Below are positions 1 through 8,470 of a DNA stretch of 40,839 nt, piece by piece. Under the pieces are notes generated by a model that did no database searches, had not been told where the DNA came from, and saw only the letters and a list, made by a program, of their open reading frames with translations. This DNA comes from Dyadobacter sp. SG02 (lineage in GTDB: Bacteria > Bacteroidota > Bacteroidia > Cytophagales > Spirosomataceae). Position 1 is the stretch's first letter. Every line of letters starts with the position of its first letter. A program made the translations under genes and the position numbers. The DNA is taken from assembly GCF_900109045.1 (NCBI RefSeq), contig NZ_FNYL01000025.1:1-40839 (forward strand). Reading direction: 5' to 3'.

Positions 1-101
1 TGAAGGGGGCAACAATAGCAATTGCCCGGGGTCATATTCCTTAAAAACAACAGATTTTTTTATCTTGCCCATGTATTTCTAATGTCGTAATTAAAAATAC
101 A

Positions 102-140
102 AAAAAGCCCTCGCTCTACATAGTAGAAAAAGGGCTTTTT
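102..140. terminator. Rho-independent terminator
   Basis: A 10-bp perfect inverted repeat (AAAAAGCCCT at 102-111, AGGGCTTTTT at 131-140) encloses a 19-nt loop. T-rich sequence follows on the plus strand, and the A-run at 97-106 gives a T-run on the minus strand, so it can work in both directions. It lies downstream of the minus-strand dioxygenase gene, beyond the intergenic repeat, and may also end a gene left of the window. Bases 1-101 show no gene. Confidence 0.8.
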
Positions 141-160
141 GCTTTTGGGTCAGCCCCGGG

Positions 161-260
161 CGAGTGCCGGTCTCAGACCGGCTTATCTAACGTTGATTTA
201 ATGTTGCTTACTGGTCAGAGACCAGTTGTCGCTCGGACGTAGTCGGAGACTACGCCCAAC
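161..260. repeat. Structured intergenic repeat, copy A (5'-truncated)
   Basis: Three palindromic modules are visible: GCCGGTCTCAGACCGGC at 166-182, CTGGTCAGAGACCAG at 211-225, and a right arm CTCGGACGTAGT (232-243) plus ACTACGCCCAAC (249-260). The same order and orientation occur at 19137-19250. This copy has only CGAG (161-164) where the other copy has a full left arm. There is no ORF inside. Like the other copy it lies just downstream of a minus-strand gene and is followed by a pyrimidine-rich stretch (about 271-304). It resembles REP/BIME-type elements in organisation; no named family is claimed. Confidence 0.75.
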
Positions 261-302
261 TATTTATCTACGTCTGTTTCCTCTCCTTCCTCCTTCCTTC
301 CC

Positions 303-1070
303 CTAAATAAGCGCTTGCTTAATGGCTAGCTCAACGGGAGAACCGCCATCAACCGACAAATCTTCCCGCAACAATAATGGCGGCTGCGCCATAAACTTTG
401 GCTCCTTGCCACGGTGAGGCTGCGCGGCATGGACCAGGAACGGATGGCAGAGATAAACCGTACCCGCCGTGCCGGTAGCCAATGTGATTTCACGTTCGGG
501 CATGGTATCCAGTTTGCCCGCAAGCTCCATAAATGACAGGCCAGCTTCTCCTTCTGGCGCCAGTACACGCGCCACATCCGCGTGCGACCCTATACGTATG
601 CGCGTAGGCGCGTCGTGTTCGCTCACGTCCGAGTACAGGAAAAGCATTAACAGCCCGCGACCTTTTGAATTGATGTTAATTCTCCATTCCCAGAAATTGG
701 CCGGATCGTCGCCCGCGAAACTGGCGTCGACGTGCCAGCCTGCGTCGCCGGGGTCTTGATCGGATGGGAATCGTACCGGGAATGTGCCCATACTACGGCA
801 AGGCAGCCATTTGCCTGCTCCCACCAACTGGTCGAAGGCAGTGTGCAATACCTGCGTGTTGGCGGACGCGACGAACGGCTCCTGCGGGTACATGCCGAGA
901 CGGATCACAGGCCTGGTCCAGGTCGTCGGATCGTGCCGGTCGACGCCGAGGTCGTTCCACAAAATATCCCTCGCCTGTGCCGCTACTTCGGTGGGGAACG
1001 CATCGTCGATGCGGATAAAGCCCCGGGTAATAAACTGATCTATTTGCTGTGCATTCAGTATTCCTTCCAT
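303..1070 (-). CDS. Phytanoyl-CoA dioxygenase (PhyH) family protein
   Basis: This 255-aa cytoplasmic protein fits the Fe(II)/2-oxoglutarate-dependent PhyH family. The HxD iron-binding pair is H113/D115 in GWHVDASF. The distal histidine is probably H214 in HPFLVHAAQPHR, and R220 is the likely 2-oxoglutarate anchor. Family members hydroxylate varied small molecules, so the substrate cannot be named. The gene stands alone: its 3' side has an intergenic repeat and a terminator, and its 5' side is a 258-nt gap shared with the divergent kinase gene. The ATG at 1070 is followed at once by a typical N-terminal helix, so I keep it. Family call is firm, substrate unknown. Confidence 0.85.
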   Translation of the reverse strand: MEGILNAQQIDQFITRGFIRIDDAFPTEVAAQARDILWNDLGVDRHDPTTWTRPVIRLGMYPQEPFVASANTQVLHTAFDQLVGAGKWLPCRSMGTFPVRFPSDQDPGDAGWHVDASFAGDDPANFWEWRININSKGRGLLMLFLYSDVSEHDAPTRIRIGSHADVARVLAPEGEAGLSFMELAGKLDTMPEREITLATGTAGTVYLCHPFLVHAAQPHRGKEPKFMAQPPLLLREDLSVDGGSPVELAIKQALI

Positions 1071-1328
1071 AGGATTTCAATAAGTGATGGATTGAAAAAT
1101 TGAGATAATAAAATCCTGATCCCCGGGAAGCGGGGACAAAGTGCAAGGGCTGCACGTGAAGGAATATCAGAGCATTGGTGCGAATCTCATGGTTACAAAG
1201 TTAAGGATTGTATGCTATTTTGCCTGATAACATTCCGAATTCAAGTTCAAAAACGCCAGATTCAGTTTTGGCTGGCCCGCTGTCAGCTACGGTCACGTAT
1301 TTGCGGCAGAACCAGACCATTTCACGAC

Positions 1329-3062
1329 ATGAAAAAAATAACCCTGCTTCTTTTTCTGCTCATTCCGATGGCAGCCCGCGGGCAATACAGCGCGAACGGC
1401 ATACTCGCCATCAAGGAAATCCATGGCGGCGTTGTGTGCGACTCCTGCATTGTCACGATGGCTGGTAACGTAAGCGGTAGCGCGGAAAAAGTTTCCTTTC
1501 TCACACCCAACCTCGACAACCAGTTCCTTTACTCCGACCCGTCTTTAACAAGGGAGCTTTCGACCGTCGATCCTTCTAAGTTTTTCGTCGCCATGGGTCG
1601 CTTTTCGCTTGATTTTTATCCTTATGGCAAAATCCTGGTCGGGCGAGGAGAACAAATCCCTTACATGGATTTCAAGGATTTGCAGTTCAGGACGGCTGTC
1701 AATGGTAAACTAAAAAACGATTGGACTGACATTGTTTCTCTTAAAAACGACCCGGATTTTTACATCGGCCATGCCAGTGCAGACATTCGCCATGAGATCA
1801 AAGACGTCGAAACCACGCCTGCGGAGCATTACCATGCCGGGAAGTTCGAGCTCCTGCTGGGCGACTCGCTCAACGTGGCGTTCAGGAACAAGAATACCTT
1901 GGCAGATGTGTACCATTTCTCCATCGCCCGCGTACGTAGCGTTCCGGATTATTTCAATTTCGTGGAATTTTCATCGGATAAAAACTTTCAGGATATCCTG
2001 AATACCGAAATCAACAAGGCGCGCACCGAACAGGGGCCACAGGCCAACCATTTCGAAATCGAGGGCGGGCATTCCGCATTTCTCCGGTTTTCGAACAATG
2101 AGCAATATTATTTTTTCGGAAAAATTCCCCGCAACAGCGGAATCGAATACGCGATCGGGAAGCCCGAAAACTGGCAGCGGCTGGGCGGCAGCGAGGACAT
2201 CAAGTTTACGCAGGGCTACTCCTACATTTACCTCGATAAACCCGAACCGGGCAAGGCCGTCAAGGTATACCTCCGGTACGCGCATCAGCGGGAAAGTGTC
2301 AACGAGGTAACGATCGATGTAAAACCGTTGCCGGGACAACCGGGCTGGATTACCTTGGTACAATGGATATTGGGCGTGGTTACCCTTGCGTTACTGGCGA
2401 TTTCTATTCAAAAACAAAGACACAAAAGACAACTCGCCCGCCTCAACCGCAAGAAAAACGAAATAGAAAACCAGCTCCAATTGCTCAGCGGACAGTTGAA
2501 CCCGCATTTCCTCTTCAATTCCCTCAATGCCGTCCAATCGCTGATCCGGCAGAATGCCCCCGAAGCGGCCAACCAGTACATTACCGACGTGGCGACTTTC
2601 ATGCGCACGATCATGGACAGCGGCCGGAAAGAACTGGTATCGCTCGCCGAGGAATTGGGTATCGAGGAAAAGTATATTGCACTGGAACAAAAACGAAAAA
2701 CATTTACGTACACCTTTCGAAACGAGTGCGGGAACGACCTCGGCTCTATTGATTTCCCGCCACTTCTTTTGCAACCGGTGATTGAAAACAGCATCCGCCA
2801 CGGCCTCGCCGAAAGCGTACGTAATCCCACGCTCACCGTAACCATCCGTTGCGATGCCTCCGACCTCATTGTAGCCATCGCCGATAATGGTATCGGCTAC
2901 GACACGTCGGTAAAAGTGCCCGGGCACGGCCTTTCCTTAACCGGTAAGCGCATTGCATTGATCAACGAAAAGTTGCCAGCCATGCAAATCGTACTTCAAA
3001 CCAAATCCAGCCCGGGTTCCGGGACCACCACGGAAATCAGACTATTGAAATGGCTCTCCTGA
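1329..3062 (+). CDS. LytS-type sensor histidine kinase with large extracytoplasmic domain
   Basis: I place the start at ATG 1329, which gives a clean signal peptide (MKKITLLLFLLIPMAARG) and 577 aa; an in-frame reading from 1212 would bury it. After the signal comes about 350 residues of extracytoplasmic sensor that I do not recognise, then one membrane helix near residues 345-365, a short coiled segment, and a His_kinase (PF06580) domain with phospho-acceptor H393 in LNPHFLFNSLN. The ATPase part shows N-box PVIENSIRHG and G-box DNGIGYD. It overlaps the downstream regulator by 13 nt, so the two are translationally linked and form one two-component system. The signal sensed is unknown. Confidence 0.9.
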   Translation: MKKITLLLFLLIPMAARGQYSANGILAIKEIHGGVVCDSCIVTMAGNVSGSAEKVSFLTPNLDNQFLYSDPSLTRELSTVDPSKFFVAMGRFSLDFYPYGKILVGRGEQIPYMDFKDLQFRTAVNGKLKNDWTDIVSLKNDPDFYIGHASADIRHEIKDVETTPAEHYHAGKFELLLGDSLNVAFRNKNTLADVYHFSIARVRSVPDYFNFVEFSSDKNFQDILNTEINKARTEQGPQANHFEIEGGHSAFLRFSNNEQYYFFGKIPRNSGIEYAIGKPENWQRLGGSEDIKFTQGYSYIYLDKPEPGKAVKVYLRYAHQRESVNEVTIDVKPLPGQPGWITLVQWILGVVTLALLAISIQKQRHKRQLARLNRKKNEIENQLQLLSGQLNPHFLFNSLNAVQSLIRQNAPEAANQYITDVATFMRTIMDSGRKELVSLAEELGIEEKYIALEQKRKTFTYTFRNECGNDLGSIDFPPLLLQPVIENSIRHGLAESVRNPTLTVTIRCDASDLIVAIADNGIGYDTSVKVPGHGLSLTGKRIALINEKLPAMQIVLQTKSSPGSGTTTEIRLLKWLS

Positions 3063-3811
3063 CCCCTATCCGATGTTTTATACTCGACGACGAGATCCAG
3101 GCCGTGCATAACCTGCGCCTGGCATTGGAAACGCATTGCCCGCAGGTGGAAGTAGCGGGTTATGCGCATCATGTGGGCGACGCATACGATTTCCTGACCC
3201 GGCAGCAAGCGGATATCCTTTTCCTGGACATCCGCTTGCAAAACGAAACGGGTTTCGACCTGCTGAAACAGCTCAACCATTTTCCGGGCAGCATCATTTT
3301 CACGACGGCTTACGATTTATATGGCATTCAGGCCATCAAGTTTTCGGCCACCGATTACCTGCTCAAACCGCTTGATCACCTGGAACTGACGGAGGCCGTC
3401 AGAAAAGCGATGGAAAGGAAGAAAGAACGCGACCAGGGCGCACAGATCGCGATGCTGATCCAGTCGTTTGAAAACCTGCCGTCGCAGCGGCAGAAAAAAA
3501 TTGCATTGGCGGAGGCTCATGAAATCCATTATGTATTGATCGACGACATTATCTTCTGCAAATCGGATAACAGTTATACCACATTTTATCTCACCGGAAA
3601 CAAAAAGATAACCGTGAGTAAACCCATCTCCGAATACGAAAATATACTGGAACCTTATGGTTTTGTGAGGACACACCAATCCTATCTGATCAGTAAAAAC
3701 AGGATCGTGTCTTTCAAAAGAGAAGATGGCGGGTATTTGTTAATGGAAGGTGGTTATCAGGCCATTGTGAGTAAACAACGCAGGCATTTGTTGAAAGAAC
3801 TATTCGCTTAA
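3050..3811 (+). CDS. LytTR-family response regulator
   Basis: This 253-aa protein has an N-terminal receiver domain (acidic ILDDE at residues 11-15, phospho-acceptor D60 in ILFLDIR, K106 in LLKPLD) and a C-terminal LytTR DNA-binding domain from about residue 145 to 250 (DDIIFCKSDNSYTTFYL, then YGFVRTHQSYLI). It begins inside the end of the kinase gene, 13 nt before its stop codon, which fits a kinase/regulator pair like LytS/LytR or YehU/YehT. Targets are not evident from this window. It ends tail to tail with a minus-strand gene 29 nt away. Confidence 0.93.
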   Translation: MALLTPIRCFILDDEIQAVHNLRLALETHCPQVEVAGYAHHVGDAYDFLTRQQADILFLDIRLQNETGFDLLKQLNHFPGSIIFTTAYDLYGIQAIKFSATDYLLKPLDHLELTEAVRKAMERKKERDQGAQIAMLIQSFENLPSQRQKKIALAEAHEIHYVLIDDIIFCKSDNSYTTFYLTGNKKITVSKPISEYENILEPYGFVRTHQSYLISKNRIVSFKREDGGYLLMEGGYQAIVSKQRRHLLKELFA

Positions 3812-3840
3812 CTATTGACAAAATGACCCGTCAAAATACC

Positions 3841-4896
3841 TCAATGCCGCTCGTTTCCTTTTTTCCAGATAAACCCGTCGATTACGTAATGCGTGATCTG
3901 CGGAACGGCCAGCAGCGGCACGATCAACGCCAATGCCGGCTTGTGAACGGTCAGCGGGAACTGATGGAATAGCGAGAAAAGATAGCGGTGCTCCTTCCAG
4001 ACCGTCCAGTCCCAAAGGCCTTCTTCCAAATAGGCCAGCAGGAATATCAGCCCCAGGAAAAGAACCACGCCATATTGCCCGAAAAACAGTGGTAACCACC
4101 TTCCTGATTCCCGCCGGGCAGCCTCCTTTTGTCCGAATACCCAGATCAGCGCCATATACGGGATACCGTGGCTGACGACGTTCAGCAGCGTAAATGCCAG
4201 GTCGCCATTGAAATACACAATACCAAAATACCAAGATACCAAAGTACCGGTAATCACAGCGATGCGGGGAATGTTGAGCGTCCTGAAATGCAGCCAGTAA
4301 TGCATTTCCTTAAAAACATAGGCTGCTAACATGATAAAATACAAGCCCGTGGCTACATTCAACGCTGGCCGGGAGGCGGAAATCAGGAATTCGTTTTCGA
4401 TAAACCAGTTGAAATTCCGGCCTCCGTGCAGGTGCCAGTACAGCAGCGGGTAAATGGTGGCATAGTAGATCACAAACTGATCGATGTGCCGGTACCAACC
4501 GGGCGTCCGCTCAAAACGGCTGTACAACCGCATAAATCCATATTGCTGCCGCACAAAATGGTAAACCGCCAGGTAAGCCAACACGCGCCAGAACCACAGT
4601 CCGCTCATCAGATAAATACCCGAACCAATGACCAGCGCCAGCACCGGTATACCGATCAGCAACGGCTTGAAACGGTGGTAGAGTTGCCGGTTCAGGTACG
4701 TGCGGTAAAGCGTGCTGTACACGTGCGCGACATCTATGAGCAATATCAACACCACCCACCAGGCATCGGGCATATGGGCATTGTCCTGGAAAATCCGGGG
4801 AAAGCCAATCACCACCAGCAGGCTCAGAAACGGTGGAGCAAGGATAAAAACAATGTCGGTCAACGGCTTACCGAGCCAGGGCTGCTTGTTTTCCAT
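3841..4896 (-). CDS. Multi-pass membrane protein of the SpeD/SpeE-like operon
   Basis: I do not recognise this 351-aa protein. It has about eight hydrophobic segments, and histidine/arginine-rich motifs sit at their edges: DVAHVYSTLYRTYLNR, YHFVRQQYGFMRLYSR, MHYWLHFRTLNIPR, HGIPYMALIW and THYVIDGFIWKK. Repeated intramembrane histidines are a feature of some membrane metalloenzymes (desaturases, hydroxylases, Brp/Blh-type oxygenases), but I cannot assign it to one. It is the last gene of the minus-strand operon, starting 5 nt after the stop of the FAD oxidoreductase gene, so a shared pathway is likely. It could equally be a transporter or structural protein. Confidence 0.8.
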   Translation of the reverse strand: MENKQPWLGKPLTDIVFILAPPFLSLLVVIGFPRIFQDNAHMPDAWWVVLILLIDVAHVYSTLYRTYLNRQLYHRFKPLLIGIPVLALVIGSGIYLMSGLWFWRVLAYLAVYHFVRQQYGFMRLYSRFERTPGWYRHIDQFVIYYATIYPLLYWHLHGGRNFNWFIENEFLISASRPALNVATGLYFIMLAAYVFKEMHYWLHFRTLNIPRIAVITGTLVSWYFGIVYFNGDLAFTLLNVVSHGIPYMALIWVFGQKEAARRESGRWLPLFFGQYGVVLFLGLIFLLAYLEEGLWDWTVWKEHRYLFSLFHQFPLTVHKPALALIVPLLAVPQITHYVIDGFIWKKGNERH

Positions 4897-4901
4897 GGCG
4901 G

Positions 4902-6515
4902 TCAGGATTGTTGCAGGATTTTCTTCGCGGCATTAAGGCCCTGGTAAAAACCCTCTTCAAATATGCTCACCCCCGCAAGGTCGGTGTGGGCGAAGTGGAT
5001 GGCGTTACCAATGCTGTTGGCGAGCGTTTTTCTCACGTCGCCGTGGACCATTCCCGGGCGCGGTTGCGCCATCGCGTGCCCCCAAAGCATGATATCGATA
5101 CGCTCTGTCTGCTCCCGGATGTCCGGATGTACGCGTTGGAGATCGGAAAGCACTTTTTCGGCCCAGAATGCGTGTTCCGCGCGGTACGCCTCCCTGCGTG
5201 CAACCTCGGGTGACGCGTGCGTGAGCGGGAGGTAATAGGTAAGGTTGCGCCGCTCCTTCCGCTGCTGTACCTGCTGGTGCGTGGCGTCGACATAACCCAG
5301 CGACGGGCTTCCGTAAATCACATTGTCCCAGCTGGCCGGCTGCCCGGAGCGCTCGTGCAATTCCTTGACAGTCAGGTTAGCGACCATCCAGGGCACGTAA
5401 TGAAAATGCCCGGCCAACGCTTTGCCGCGCCCGGTATCGCTCAAAAGACGCGCCGCGACAAACTGGGGCACCGCCATAATGCAATGCTTCGCTTCCAACC
5501 CTTTCAACTGGCGCGATGCCACATCGAGATAGCTGATTTTTACGCCATTTGCCGACGTTTTTACAGAAGTTGCCAATGCGCCGGTATTGATTTTGCCGTC
5601 GAGCAGCTTACGTAGTTCGTCAATCAGAAACCCGTTGCCGTTCTCCCAGGTAAGCACATCGTTATGCTGTGCATTGGCGGCCTTTCCTTTGCGCGAGGCA
5701 AAATAATGAATGCCGGCCCACGCGCTCACCTGGTCGAATGGTGTGCCAAAATCGTCGCGGGTGCAGTAATCGACGTACCAGCGGATATATTCGCTCGACA
5801 GGTTTTGGTTATCCATCCACTCCTTCATCGTCACACGGTCCAGCGCACGCAGCGATTCGTCGCGGCTCGATGTATCCACCGGAATGCTGAACGCATCGAG
5901 CCCATCAGCGCCTTTCAGGTTTTTGAAATGATTAATGAATTTAAAAAACGTCTTGAATTCCGCCAGTTGAACCGCATTCAACCCGAAATTAGGTACCAGG
6001 CCTTCCTGCCAGTGCCCGTTGATGTACAACCGCTCTTCGGGGTCGTGGCAGAGGAAAAACTCGTCGTACACCGGCAAACCCGCCTGATCATAGCCGGTTA
6101 TCACTTTGGCATCTTCCAAAAATGCGAGATAGTCGGTCAGGTTATTATTTGGAACAGGCACATAATGCGCGCCCCACGGATATTTTGAAAACGCATTGCC
6201 GCCCGAAGCCGCATTACCACCGGGATGCGCTTCCAGGTCCAGTACCACGATGTCCTCAATCCCTTGTTGCACCAGATGCCTCGCCGCCGAAAGTCCGCTG
6301 ACGCCCGCGCCGATGATCACTACCTCTTTCGTTTCGAATTCGGAAGGCGGATTGAATGCATGATCACGAAGCAAATGCCCCGCCGCTGCCGAAGCACCTA
6401 CGATCTTTCCGGGAATGGTCTTCGCCGCATTACGCTTTTGCCCGTCGCAGGCATTTACGAGCGGAGCGACAACGGCCATTCCGGCGGTTAGTCTGATGAA
6501 TTCGCCCCTTTTCAT
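4902..6515 (-). CDS. Exported FAD-dependent amine oxidase-like protein
   Basis: From ATG 6515 the product is 537 aa. That ATG shares an ATGA overlap with the stop of the upstream spermidine synthase-like gene, a sign of coupling, and is preferred over a start at 6536. The N-terminus (MKRGEFIRLTAGMAVVAPLVNAC) looks like a Tat-type signal ending in a lipobox cysteine. A Rossmann FAD-binding motif, VVIIGAGVSGLSAARHL, follows around residues 65-81, then a flavin amine oxidoreductase fold. The family oxidises amines or carotenoid/lipid precursors. Beside SpeD- and SpeE-like genes a polyamine or aminopropyl substrate is a reasonable inference, not a demonstration. Confidence 0.82.
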   Translation of the reverse strand: MKRGEFIRLTAGMAVVAPLVNACDGQKRNAAKTIPGKIVGASAAAGHLLRDHAFNPPSEFETKEVVIIGAGVSGLSAARHLVQQGIEDIVVLDLEAHPGGNAASGGNAFSKYPWGAHYVPVPNNNLTDYLAFLEDAKVITGYDQAGLPVYDEFFLCHDPEERLYINGHWQEGLVPNFGLNAVQLAEFKTFFKFINHFKNLKGADGLDAFSIPVDTSSRDESLRALDRVTMKEWMDNQNLSSEYIRWYVDYCTRDDFGTPFDQVSAWAGIHYFASRKGKAANAQHNDVLTWENGNGFLIDELRKLLDGKINTGALATSVKTSANGVKISYLDVASRQLKGLEAKHCIMAVPQFVAARLLSDTGRGKALAGHFHYVPWMVANLTVKELHERSGQPASWDNVIYGSPSLGYVDATHQQVQQRKERRNLTYYLPLTHASPEVARREAYRAEHAFWAEKVLSDLQRVHPDIREQTERIDIMLWGHAMAQPRPGMVHGDVRKTLANSIGNAIHFAHTDLAGVSIFEEGFYQGLNAAKKILQQS

Positions 6516-8044
6516 TGTTCCAGGTATTTGCCCCACTCTTTTTCGAAATAATTGACCAGCGCCTGGTTGTTCAGCTTGTTCACCTCCACAGGCCCGTGGG
6601 CCAGCATGTCGTCCGGAAATTGCAGCATTTGCTCCATTACAGCCTCACTAATGTACTTTTTCTCGATGGGAAATGTGACCGGAAGATGGAAATCGTTAGG
6701 CTTATAGGCCATGATATAACCCCATTCGCCGAACGACGGAACATAATTATGGTAGGGAATAGTCTGAAATCCGGATGCTTTGAGTGTTTCATTCACGCAC
6801 CAGAAGCTCTTCGGCGCCACATAGGGCGATGTACTTTGCACCACGGCGACGGCATTTCGCGTCATGGCCGTTTGCAGAAGCCGGTAGAAAGCTGTTGTAT
6901 ACAATTTGCCGACCGCAAAGCCGGAAGGGTCCGGAAAGTCGATGATGACGCAATCGAACTGCTTTTTGTTCTCTTTCAGCCAGATAAATGCGTCCGCATT
7001 GGTCACTGTTACCCGCGGGTCTTTCAATGAATGCCTGTTGATTTCAGCAAGAATATCCTGCTCGGTGAACAGTTTCGTCATCACCGGGTCGAGGTCGACC
7101 AACTGGATGTTTCTCACCGATTTGTATTTCAAAATTTCCCGCGCAGCCAGCCCGTCACCCCCGCCCAGGATAAGCACATTGCGCGCCAGCCCGGATGCCC
7201 CCATGGCCGGGTGCACGAGCGCCTCGTGGTACCGGTATTCGTCGGCCGAACTGAATTGCAGGTTATTGTTCAGGTAAAGCCTAAGATCGTGCCGGTTTTT
7301 GGTGATCACGATCCGCTGGTAAGGTGTGGAGGTGGAATAAACCACGTGGTCATTGTAGGCAAGCGTTTCGCTGAAACTCATGATCTGTTCGGAGAAAATG
7401 AATGCCGCCACTTCGGCAATGAGGATCAACACGCCGCCGAAGCGGATAGCCCTCACGCCCCGCACCTCGCCGGCAAAGTACCGGCAGAGGTACAACCCCA
7501 CACCGACATTCAGCAAGCCGAAAAACAGACTCGTACGGATCAGCCCCAGGTAAGGCACAAAAATCAACGGAAAGATCAGCGACGCCAGCAATGCTCCGAT
7601 GTAATCATAGGTAAAAACCCTGCTCACCAGCTCCGCAAACTCGACCTTATCCTTCAAAATCCGAAGCAAAAGCGGTATTTCAATCCCGACCAGAATTCCC
7701 GTGACGCCTACGAGCGCATACAGAACCGGCTGAAAACTGAACGCGAGCGGAAACACGAGGAATAACAGTATCGCACTGAAACCGCCCACCAGTCCAACCA
7801 GCAACTCGATCCTGATAAACCATTCGAGCAGATGATCCTTGAAAAACCGCGAGAGGTACGAGCCTATCCCCATCGAAAAAAGGTACACACCGATGATGAT
7901 ACTGAACTGCGTGACGCTATCGCCGAGCAGGTAGCTCGCGAGCGTGCCCGCCACCAGTTCGTAAATCAATCCGCAAGTTGCGATGATGAACACCGCTACC
8001 AGCAACACCCACTGCGCGCTGTGCCTGCCTGCCGTATTTTTCAT
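6512..8044 (-). CDS. Membrane-anchored spermidine synthase (aminopropyltransferase)-like protein
   Basis: This 510-aa protein is a fusion. Residues 10-220 form about seven transmembrane helices, and residues 235-480 form a spermidine synthase-type methyltransferase fold. Key motifs are present: YQRIVI, GGGDGLAARE (residues 294-303), the acidic VDLDP (316-320) and the gate/catalytic IIDFPDPSG (367-375). Soluble SpeE is about 290 aa, so the membrane half is an extra module. Aminopropyl transfer from decarboxylated S-adenosylmethionine is the family reaction; the acceptor may be membrane-associated. Its ATG directly follows the TAA of the DUF350 gene, and its TGA overlaps the next ATG. Confidence 0.88.
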   Translation of the reverse strand: MKNTAGRHSAQWVLLVAVFIIATCGLIYELVAGTLASYLLGDSVTQFSIIIGVYLFSMGIGSYLSRFFKDHLLEWFIRIELLVGLVGGFSAILLFLVFPLAFSFQPVLYALVGVTGILVGIEIPLLLRILKDKVEFAELVSRVFTYDYIGALLASLIFPLIFVPYLGLIRTSLFFGLLNVGVGLYLCRYFAGEVRGVRAIRFGGVLILIAEVAAFIFSEQIMSFSETLAYNDHVVYSTSTPYQRIVITKNRHDLRLYLNNNLQFSSADEYRYHEALVHPAMGASGLARNVLILGGGDGLAAREILKYKSVRNIQLVDLDPVMTKLFTEQDILAEINRHSLKDPRVTVTNADAFIWLKENKKQFDCVIIDFPDPSGFAVGKLYTTAFYRLLQTAMTRNAVAVVQSTSPYVAPKSFWCVNETLKASGFQTIPYHNYVPSFGEWGYIMAYKPNDFHLPVTFPIEKKYISEAVMEQMLQFPDDMLAHGPVEVNKLNNQALVNYFEKEWGKYLEQ

Positions 8045-8251
8045 TTACCCGTGAATTGCCGACGCGATTATAATGGCGATCGCAAGCATGAAAAAGCCCG
8101 CAAAAATGGCCAGCGCCACATTTTTGTTTTCCATGATCTCCCGCCGCAGATTGTGCTTCGGGGTGAGTATTTCAATGGCCGCAAATGTGACAAACAGGAC
8201 CAATATCCCAATGCCCGAGTACACGAGCGAACTGATAATGTATTGTTGCAT
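8045..8251 (-). CDS. DUF350 small membrane protein
   Basis: The 68-aa product has two hydrophobic helices (residues about 5-28 and 45-66) separated by a charged loop (TPKHNLRREIMENKN), which is the DUF350 pattern. Function is unknown for the family. It sits between an unknown 63-aa membrane protein (24 nt upstream) and the spermidine synthase-like gene (no gap: TAA then ATG). From memory, DUF350, DUF4178, AdoMetDC and spermidine synthase genes recur together in bacteria, sometimes with PspA-type envelope stress genes, which supports a shared membrane role. Confidence 0.8.
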   Translation of the reverse strand: MQQYIISSLVYSGIGILVLFVTFAAIEILTPKHNLRREIMENKNVALAIFAGFFMLAIAIIIASAIHG

Positions 8252-8275
8252 CGATATATGTTTAGGTTTTAATGA

Positions 8276-8467
8276 CTATTTATGGTGCATGATACCGCTG
8301 CCGTGCGAGCGGCCTCCGGAACTCCATTGCTCCTGGTTGTTGAACGACAAGATGCGATCGCCTGTAAGGTTGGCATATGCCAGCCAGGCCAGTAGTGCAG
8401 CGACGTACACAAAGTACCATTTCATCGGCAAGACGTATTTCAAAAAAAGTTCTTTCATGCGGGTCAT
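8276..8467 (-). CDS. Small single-pass membrane protein
   Basis: A 63-aa product with one membrane helix (KWYFVYVAALLAWLAYA, residues 16-32) and a short Gly/Ser/His-rich tail (SSGGRSHGSG) ending MHHK. I do not recognise it. The start at 8467 lies 3 nt after the stop of the DUF4178 gene; a second ATG three codons later (8458) is also possible. Its place inside the tight operon is the main evidence that it is real, and its partner is probably the neighbouring DUF4178 or DUF350 protein. Confidence 0.7.
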   Translation of the reverse strand: MTRMKELFLKYVLPMKWYFVYVAALLAWLAYANLTGDRILSFNNQEQWSSGGRSHGSGIMHHK

Positions 8468-8470
8468 GTT

